Below are positions 1 to 5,325 of a stretch of 5,325 bases of DNA, piece after piece. The translations under genes were made by a program, and so were the position numbers. The notes under the pieces were generated by a model. The model was not told the origin of the DNA. It made no database searches and saw only the letters and a list, made by a program, of their open reading frames with translations. The DNA comes from Archangium sp. (GTDB lineage: Bacteria; Myxococcota; Myxococcia; Myxococcales; Myxococcaceae): assembly GCA_016793585.1 (NCBI GenBank), contig JAEUJR010000936.1, positions 1-5,325 of the forward strand. The letters run 5' to 3'. Positions within the stretch are counted from its first letter, which is position 1. The number at the start of each line of letters is the position of its first letter.

Positions 1-1156
1 TCGGCAGCGCGACGTCGGCGTACTCGAGCGTGTCGGCCATGCGCCCCGCGCGGTCGGCCTTCTTCACCAGCCGGTACCGGTCCTTCACCATCGCGCGGTC
101 GACGTCTTTCGGCGGCTTCGCCCGGTCGCGAATCAGCTTGAACACGTACGGAAACGACGGGAGCGTGAACACCAGCATCACCAGCCCCGCCGTGCCGGGC
201 GCGAGCGTCATCGGGTCGGTCGAGTGCCGCAGGTGGTGCAGGAAGTCGCGGTAGAAGAGCGCCTTCGACGCCTTGCCGAAGCCGAGCATCGCGTACAGCT
301 CCCACGGCGGTTTGCTCGGCAACATGCGCCGCAGAAAGTGAACCCACGTCGAGGGCACGTCGATGTCGGCGAGGAAGTAGGCGCGCGTCGACGAGAAGAG
401 AACGGCCAGCAGCGTCGGGTCGAGCAGCACCGAGTCGAGCACCAGCCGCCCCGCGCCGTCGTGCACGATGGGCACCACGAACGGCACCATCGTCAGCCCG
501 TTGAACGCGCGGCCGACGACGTACGCCTCCTGCCCGCGGAAGAGCAGCGACTCGAGCACCTGCAGCTGAAAGTTCGGCTCCACCACCAACGGCCGCGGCA
601 TCGCGCGACGCAGCGCCCGCACCACGCAGTTCACGTCGCGCTCGAGGTCGGCGAAGGGCTTGTTCAACCCGAAGTCCATCACCAGCGTCGCGAGCGTCTT
701 CCGCAGGCCGGTGCGCGCCGGGTAGTAGCAGCGGTACGAGGGCTCCTCGAGGTCGAGGTACTCGGTCGACACGCTGGGCCGCACGAACATGAAGCGGTTT
801 CGAAAGTAGCGGCGGTGCAGCACGCGCGTGGTGACCGAGTTGAAGAAGACCTCGGCGAGCTCGGGCTGACGGTGGTCGAGCAGCAGCGCGATGTACGCGA
901 GCTTCACGTCGCCCCAGCGCGCGTCGGTGAAGACGTCTGGCGCGAAGTCCTTCGTCAGGCGCGCGACCGACTCGGCCACCCGCGTGTCGTACCAGCCGAT
1001 GCGCTCGGTCTGCAGGCGGCGCAGCGCGCTCCAGTCACGCGCTTCGAAGAGGCCCTTCGCGGCCTGGCCCGTCTGCCGCATCAACGCGTAGTGCGTCTCG
1101 AACCCGTCGAGGAGTGCCCGGGCGACCTGCGCTTCGAGGGGACGTGGCGGCTGCAT
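1..1156 (-). CDS. aceK: Isocitrate dehydrogenase kinase/phosphatase AceK, N-terminal two thirds (gene cut by left edge)
   Basis: AceK phosphorylates and dephosphorylates cytosolic isocitrate dehydrogenase, switching carbon between the TCA cycle and the glyoxylate bypass. I translated the minus strand from ATG at 1156; the frame stays open to base 1 and gives 385 residues of a family usually about 570-580 long. It aligns with remembered E. coli AceK almost from residue 1 (PLEAQVARALLDGFETHY versus LELLIAQTILQGFDAQY), which supports the start. Other matches are AEVFFNSV (101-108), PSTWVHFLRRMLPSKPPWEL (268-287, E. coli LREILPGKTTAEL), the ATP-binding APGTAGLVMLVFTLPSF (319-335), VFKLIRDR with Lys340 (E. 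coli Lys336), and DRAGRMADT with Asp375 (E. coli Asp371, required for phosphatase activity). The C-terminal lobe with the remaining catalytic and metal-binding residues lies outside the window. The gene starts 24 bases after the kinase stop, so it is probably co-transcribed. No clear Shine-Dalgarno sequence precedes the ATG. The family call is secure; whether the gene is intact cannot be seen. Confidence 0.95.
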   Translation of the reverse strand, partial: MQPPRPLEAQVARALLDGFETHYALMRQTGQAAKGLFEARDWSALRRLQTERIGWYDTRVAESVARLTKDFAPDVFTDARWGDVKLAYIALLLDHRQPELAEVFFNSVTTRVLHRRYFRNRFMFVRPSVSTEYLDLEEPSYRCYYPARTGLRKTLATLVMDFGLNKPFADLERDVNCVVRALRRAMPRPLVVEPNFQLQVLESLLFRGQEAYVVGRAFNGLTMVPFVVPIVHDGAGRLVLDSVLLDPTLLAVLFSSTRAYFLADIDVPSTWVHFLRRMLPSKPPWELYAMLGFGKASKALFYRDFLHHLRHSTDPMTLAPGTAGLVMLVFTLPSFPYVFKLIRDRAKPPKDVDRAMVKDRYRLVKKADRAGRMADTLEYADVALP

Positions 1157-1180
1157 GACGCGCCCGACTTGAGCACAGCG

Positions 1181-4069
1181 TCACTCGAGCGGGTGCCTGC
1201 CGAGGAGCTGCTCGGCCTCGGTCTTCAACGCCTGCTGGTCGGGCTCGACAGCGAAGGTGATGGCCTGCGCGGCGAGCTGCCGGGCCTGGTCGGTCGCGCC
1301 GTTCGCCAGGTGCGCCTTCGCCAGCTGGAGCGACGCCTGGGCCTTGAGCCGCGAGTTCCCCTCGAGGCGCAGGGCGGCTTCGTGCGCCTTCTCGGCGGCG
1401 GCGCGGGCGTCTTTCGACCCGAGGCGCGCGAGCGACTCGGCCCGCGCCACCATGAACGTCACGTAGAACTGCTTCCGGCTCGCCTTCATGCGCTCGTACA
1501 CGGCGGCGGCGGCGTCGAACTCCTTCACGGCCTTTTCGTCGTCACCTTGCGCGGCCAGCACCAGGCCCAGCTGGGCGTCGTTCTCGGCGGTCGACAGGCC
1601 GTTGTCGCCCATCGACTTGAGGCGCTTCGCCGACTGAAGCGCCGCGCCGAGCTCGTTCGACGCCAGCAGCAACCGGCAGCGCACCTTCTCGAGCCCCTCC
1701 TGACTCGAGGGGAAGGGCGCCAGCACCACCTCGGCGGTCGACAGCAGCTCGCGCGCCTCGTCGAGACGGCGCAAGGTGACGAGCATGGCGATGAGGTTGA
1801 CGGCGGCGCGGCCCGAAATCTGGGCCGTCGCGCCGCTGGTGCGCAGCCGCAGCTCGTACGCGCGGCGCAGCCCCGAGAGCGCTGTTTCGCGGTCGTCGAG
1901 CTCACGCGCGAGGTGGCCCAGCTCGTTCCACGTGGGGCCGAGCGTCGGGTGGTCGACGCCGAGCAGCGCCTCGCGGGAGCGCCGCGAACGGTCGTAGGCC
2001 GCCTGCGCCAGCGACAACGCGCCCTGCTCCATGTGAATCCACCCGACCGAGGAGTGCAGCCTGGCGACGTCGAGCCCGGCCGGGCCCTGCGCGCGCACGA
2101 GCAGCGCGAGCGCCCGCTGGTAGGCCGCGAGCGCGCCGTCGAAGTCGTCCATCAACCAGCGGGCGTCACCTTCTCCTTCGTCGAGCAGCGCCTCGAGCAC
2201 CGGGTCGTTGACCCTCGGCACCAGCCCGCGCCCGACGTTCACCAGCGCGAGCGCCACGTTCGGCTGTTGCAGGCGCCAGCCGACGAGCGACGAGAGCAGC
2301 CCCAGCGCCTGCAGCGCCGTGGGGTCGTCGTGCGAGAGCAGCGAGAGCCGCAGCGCCTCGTCGAGGGGAGGTCTCGCCGCGGCGTACTGGTCTGCCTGTC
2401 GCTCGAGGCTGCCCAGCTCGAGCGCGGCCACGGCGACGGTCTGCGGGTCTTCGAGCGCACGCGCCGACGCGAGCGCTGCAGTCAACACCGCGCGGGCGTC
2501 GGCGTGCCGGCCCAACGCCACCAGCATGCGCCCCTCGGACAGCTGCTGCTCGATGACCTCGGCCTGGCGGCGGAGCGCGTCACCGAGCGCGGCCCGCTGC
2601 TCGAGCAGCTCGACGTTCGCGCAGCGCTCCACCGTGGTGAGCCGGCTGACGGCCGCCGCGGCCTGCGTCACCATCTCGACGTCGGCCTGCTGAAAGCGGG
2701 TGGCCAGCGTCTGCAGCTCGACGCGCCGGTTCTCGAGGCACGCCAGCCGCAAGGCCAGCTGCCGCTCGGTGCGCGTCTGCCGAAGCAGGGTGTCGTCGCA
2801 GGCGCGGTGCCGCTCGGCGCGCCAGGCCGCCATGAAGCCATCGAGGTTCGTGCGCACGAAGTCGAGCGCCAGCGGCGCGAAGGGCAGCTTCGTCGCGAGA
2901 AACGCCTGCTCGACGCGGCCACCGGCTTCACGGCTCCACACGCTCGTCGCGAGCTGCTCCGTCTCGCGGTGACAGCTCGACGCGCGCACCGTGGGCCACG
3001 ACCACAGCCCCGCGGCCACGCCGGCCGTCACCACCGCCGCGAGCCCCGTCAGCCACAGCCGCCGCCGCCGCGCCGAAGGGTCGCGCTCGAGCGCCTCGAG
3101 CAGCGCGTGCATCGAGGGGTGACGGTCGAGCGGGTTGGGGGCGAGGCCGCGCGCGACGAGGGGGAAGAGCCACGCTGGAACGGTGGAGCCCTTCGGCGGC
3201 GGCGGCACCTGACCCGCCTGCGTGAGGCGCGCCATCGTCTGCAGGTCGGGGCCGCTGAAGGGCCGCTGCCCGTAGAGCGCTTCGTAGAGCGTCACGCAGA
3301 AGGCGTATTGGTCGGTGGCAGCGCTCGAGGGCTGGCCCAGGTACTGCTCCGGCGCCATGTACCCGGGCGTGCCCATGACCGAGCCGGCGATGGTGAGCGG
3401 CGTCTCGAGCGAGAGCGGGCCAGCGGGCACGGGCGTCGAGGGGCGCTCGGCGTCTCCGCTCGAGCGCGCGAGCCCGAAGTCGGTGACGCGGGCGCGCCCG
3501 TCTTTGCCGACGAGCACGTTCGCCGGCTTGAAGTCGCGGTGAATGATGCCCGCCGCGTGTGCCGCCTCGAGCCCCCGGCCCGCCTGAATGCAGACGGCCA
3601 ACGTCTCCCGCCAGGGCCGCGCCGTCTCGGAGAGCCAGCGCTGAAGCGTGGCGCCGTCGACGAACTCCATGGCGACGAAGAGCGAGTCGCCGGTTCGGCC
3701 CACGTCGTAGACGGGCACCACGTTGGGGTGCGCCAGGCGGGCCATGGCCTGCGCCTCGCGAGCCAGCCGCGCGGTGCCTCCCGTGTCACCGACACCCGCC
3801 CGCGCGCGCAGCAGCTTGAGCGCGACACGCCGGTCGAGGGCCGGGTCGTACGCCCGGTACACCACGCCCATGCCGCCCTGCCCCACGGCCTCGACGATGA
3901 GGAACCGGCCGAGTCGGCCACCGTCGACGGGCAACTCGGCGGCGACGACCTCTTGCGTCGACGCCTCCGACGACGGCACGTCGCGCCGAATCGTCGGGTC
4001 CGAGATGGAGTCCTGGCTCGGCTGGCAGACCGGGCACGAAGCAGGGCTGGCGCCGTGGGGGCACGTCAC
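1181..4069 (-). CDS. Membrane-anchored Ser/Thr protein kinase (Pkn/PknB type) with C-terminal TPR domain
   Basis: A 962-residue transmembrane Ser/Thr kinase, presumably sensing through its C-terminal half. The N-terminus has CPHGASPASCPVC (3-15), a possible zinc knuckle. The kinase domain spans about 56-325: glycine-rich loop GQGGMGVVY (63-71), ATP-binding Lys85 in VALKLL, helix-C Glu105, catalytic loop HRDFKPANVL (177-186, Asp179, Asn184), DFG (197-199), and GTPGYMAPEQ (233-242). All key residues are present, so it should be active. RRRR at 334-337 precedes one hydrophobic helix (338-358), placing the kinase in the cytoplasm and the rest outside. Residues 363-490 form a helical linker with Cys366, 424, 444 and 483. 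About eight or nine TPR-like helix pairs follow (510-955), e.g. VGWIHMEQGALSLAQAAYDR. I chose GTG 4069, 20 bases after the upstream stop, because it sits just before the Cys motif. The frame is open to 4231, but that part overlaps the upstream gene and looks non-coding. No Shine-Dalgarno is evident, so the start is uncertain. The substrate is unknown. Confidence 0.93.
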   Translation of the reverse strand: MTCPHGASPASCPVCQPSQDSISDPTIRRDVPSSEASTQEVVAAELPVDGGRLGRFLIVEAVGQGGMGVVYRAYDPALDRRVALKLLRARAGVGDTGGTARLAREAQAMARLAHPNVVPVYDVGRTGDSLFVAMEFVDGATLQRWLSETARPWRETLAVCIQAGRGLEAAHAAGIIHRDFKPANVLVGKDGRARVTDFGLARSSGDAERPSTPVPAGPLSLETPLTIAGSVMGTPGYMAPEQYLGQPSSAATDQYAFCVTLYEALYGQRPFSGPDLQTMARLTQAGQVPPPPKGSTVPAWLFPLVARGLAPNPLDRHPSMHALLEALERDPSARRRRLWLTGLAAVVTAGVAAGLWSWPTVRASSCHRETEQLATSVWSREAGGRVEQAFLATKLPFAPLALDFVRTNLDGFMAAWRAERHRACDDTLLRQTRTERQLALRLACLENRRVELQTLATRFQQADVEMVTQAAAAVSRLTTVERCANVELLEQRAALGDALRRQAEVIEQQLSEGRMLVALGRHADARAVLTAALASARALEDPQTVAVAALELGSLERQADQYAAARPPLDEALRLSLLSHDDPTALQALGLLSSLVGWRLQQPNVALALVNVGRGLVPRVNDPVLEALLDEGEGDARWLMDDFDGALAAYQRALALLVRAQGPAGLDVARLHSSVGWIHMEQGALSLAQAAYDRSRRSREALLGVDHPTLGPTWNELGHLARELDDRETALSGLRRAYELRLRTSGATAQISGRAAVNLIAMLVTLRRLDEARELLSTAEVVLAPFPSSQEGLEKVRCRLLLASNELGAALQSAKRLKSMGDNGLSTAENDAQLGLVLAAQGDDEKAVKEFDAAAAVYERMKASRKQFYVTFMVARAESLARLGSKDARAAAEKAHEAALRLEGNSRLKAQASLQLAKAHLANGATDQARQLAAQAITFAVEPDQQALKTEAEQLLGRHPLE

Positions 4070-4089
4070 ACGCCAGACAGTAGCGCCAC

Positions 4090-5325
4090 TCAGACGAGGC
4101 GCAGCTGCGAAGGGCGGTGCAGGTGAGCCGGCGCCACGGGCGCTTCGATGACCGTGGGGGGAAGCGCGTTGAGCCTGCCCGCCGCCGCAGCGCCCGACAG
4201 GTACGCGCCCTCGATGCGCGCGCCGAGGCACCAGTCACCGCACAGCACCACGCGCCCCGACTCGTGCACGAGGCAATCGGCGCCGAGCGGCTTCGTCACC
4301 AGCGCGTACCGCCAGCGGTGGGCCTTCTGAAACGAGGGCTCGAGGCGCGTCGCGCCCGTCGTCACGAAGAAGGCCTCGACGAGCTGTGGCAGCACCTGCT
4401 CGGGCGACTCGTCGAGGTGCGCGGCGCTCCACTCGGCGTTCGCGTGGACGACCCAGCGCTCGCCGTCGCGGCGGTCGGGCTTCGACGACTCCCGCGCGAC
4501 CCACGAGAGCGGGCCGACGTTCACGAACGCGGCGTCGACGTCGAGCGAGAGCGGGTGGTCGAAGGCGAGCATCACCGCCCACGTCGGCGCGTAGCGGGCC
4601 TCACGCACGCGGGAGGCGAGTTCGTACGAGAGCGGGTCGACCAGCGTCGCGGCCTGGGGCCCGGGCGTCGCCACCACCACCGCGTCGTACTCTCCAAGCG
4701 GAGCGCCCTCTTCGCCCGTGAGCCCGAAGCGCTCGTCACGCCGCACCACCCCGTCGACGCGCGTGCCGTACCGAACGTCGACGCCTTCGAGCATGCGCTC
4801 GAGCAGCGCGCTCATGCCGGGCGTGGCGACGAGGCGCACCAGCGGCTTTCCCTCTTTCGTCGCCTCGAGCTCGACGCGCGGCTTCGGAGCGCCGAACACG
4901 CCGAGCTTCGGCTTCCACTCGGCGACGACGCGCTCCTGCCACCAGGCGCGGGCCAACCTCGCGAAGCGCTCGTCGCGCACCGTGAAGTACTGGGCGCCGT
5001 GGTCGAAGTGCAGGTCACCTTCACGCCGCGTCGAGAGCCTTCCACCCGGGCCGCGGCCCTTGTCGAACACGGTGACGGCATGGCCTGCGTCGACGAGCGC
5101 GCGCGCACACGATGCTCCCGCGACGCCGCCACCGACGATGGCCACCACGAGCGGCTGCCCCCGCGACGGCCGGTGCATGCGGCGCTCGTACTCGGCGACG
5201 TCGAAACGTCTGCCCTGCTCGTCGAGGTCGCGCGAACGCACGCTGCCGAAGAACTTCGTCTCGGGGGTGAAGGGCCGGTCGAGCGCGCCGAGGCACCAGA
5301 GAATGCCGCCGTACGACGCGGGGTC
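4090..5325 (-). CDS. Photolyase C-terminus fused to renalase-like FAD/NAD(P)-dependent oxidoreductase (5' end beyond right edge)
   Basis: The frame is open from the right edge to the TGA at 4090 (411 visible residues). Residues 1-50 resemble the end of class II CPD photolyases: DPASYGGILWCLGALDRPF, then FFGSVR and RRFDVAEYERR, matching the family pattern DPxxYxGxxW...DRPW..R..FG.vRy...RKFDvxxY. These enzymes use FAD and light to repair pyrimidine dimers. About 14 residues later a complete flavoprotein of the predicted NAD/FAD-dependent oxidoreductase group (COG3380, renalase-like) begins: VVAIVGGGVAGASCARAL with GGGVAG at 65-70, then VFDKGRGPGGRLSTRR (86-101) for the ADP part of FAD, FDHGAQYFTVRDERF, VVVATPGPQA, and the C-terminal FAD motif GDWCLGARIEGAYLSG (from 363). 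Its substrate is unknown. There is no stop between the parts, so a fusion is the simplest reading. ATG at 5178 or GTG at 5241 could start the oxidoreductase alone, but the photolyase frame would still read through. The oxidoreductase call is firm; the photolyase call rests on about 50 residues. Confidence 0.88.
   Translation of the reverse strand, partial: DPASYGGILWCLGALDRPFTPETKFFGSVRSRDLDEQGRRFDVAEYERRMHRPSRGQPLVVAIVGGGVAGASCARALVDAGHAVTVFDKGRGPGGRLSTRREGDLHFDHGAQYFTVRDERFARLARAWWQERVVAEWKPKLGVFGAPKPRVELEATKEGKPLVRLVATPGMSALLERMLEGVDVRYGTRVDGVVRRDERFGLTGEEGAPLGEYDAVVVATPGPQAATLVDPLSYELASRVREARYAPTWAVMLAFDHPLSLDVDAAFVNVGPLSWVARESSKPDRRDGERWVVHANAEWSAAHLDESPEQVLPQLVEAFFVTTGATRLEPSFQKAHRWRYALVTKPLGADCLVHESGRVVLCGDWCLGARIEGAYLSGAAAAGRLNALPPTVIEAPVAPAHLHRPSQLRLV

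Noticed and set aside
2208..2693. Plus-strand open frame of 161 codons, and similar Ser/Arg/Ala-rich frames at 3315-3542, 3559-3819 and 4386-4721.
   Set aside because: All lie inside the minus-strand kinase or oxidoreductase genes, have low-complexity composition and show no family signature. They are shadows of the real coding frames.
224..4126. 1300-codon open frame on the plus strand spanning most of the window.
   Set aside because: It is antisense to aceK and the kinase. Its product is dominated by Arg, His, Gln, Val and Leu with no recognisable domain, as expected for the mirror of high-GC codon use. The minus-strand products carry intact family motifs throughout.
4070..4231. Upstream extension of the kinase frame to an ATG at 4231.
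   Set aside because: The added 54 residues overlap the well-conserved C-terminal FAD-binding region of the upstream gene in another frame, and are Arg/Gly/Ala-rich without motif. The GTG at 4069 sits directly before the Cys motif.
4090..5241. Oxidoreductase as a stand-alone gene starting at GTG 5241.
   Set aside because: The same frame is open to the window edge and the residues before 5241 match photolyase C-termini, with the match continuing past the GTG. A start there would cut through that signature.
1..5325. Very frequent TCGA, CTCGAG and GTCGAC-like hexamers, considered as a repeat or binding-site array.
   Set aside because: They are scattered without fixed spacing and are explained by preferred codons such as CTC, GAG, GTC and GAC. 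No array, inverted-repeat cluster or CRISPR-like periodicity was seen.

Overview
This is a GC-rich window (roughly 70% G+C by eye, with strong G/C preference at third codon positions). It is filled almost wall to wall by three genes on the minus strand. The organism is probably a member of the Myxococcota: a large Ser/Thr kinase with an HRDFKPAN catalytic loop, one membrane span and a long TPR tail is typical of that group, and the CTC/GAC/GAG/CGC-heavy codon use fits. This is inferred from gene type and composition, not from a marker gene.

Layout in transcription order (right to left). (1) 5325 to 4090: a reading frame entering from the right edge. Its first ~50 visible residues look like the C-terminal end of a class II-type DNA photolyase. 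It continues without a stop into a complete FAD/NAD(P)-dependent amine-oxidoreductase (renalase-like) domain. (2) 4069 to 1181: a 962-residue membrane-anchored Ser/Thr protein kinase with a zinc-knuckle-like N-terminus, a kinase domain, one transmembrane helix, a Cys-containing linker and a TPR array. (3) 1156 to 1: the first 385 residues of isocitrate dehydrogenase kinase/phosphatase (AceK), running off the left edge.

The gaps are 20 and 24 bases, and no promoter, terminator, RNA gene, repeat array or mobile element is visible. The three genes are probably one transcription unit whose promoter lies beyond the right edge and whose end lies beyond the left edge. Together they combine a light/flavin-related protein, a signal-sensing kinase and the enzyme that sets flux between the TCA cycle and the glyoxylate bypass. 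The usual AceK partners (aceB, aceA) are not seen here. A functional link between the three is a hypothesis based only on gene order.

Points most worth checking are the photolyase-oxidoreductase fusion, the kinase-AceK pairing, and the start of the kinase, where a neighbouring frame encodes a second Cys pair that would complete a zinc ribbon.
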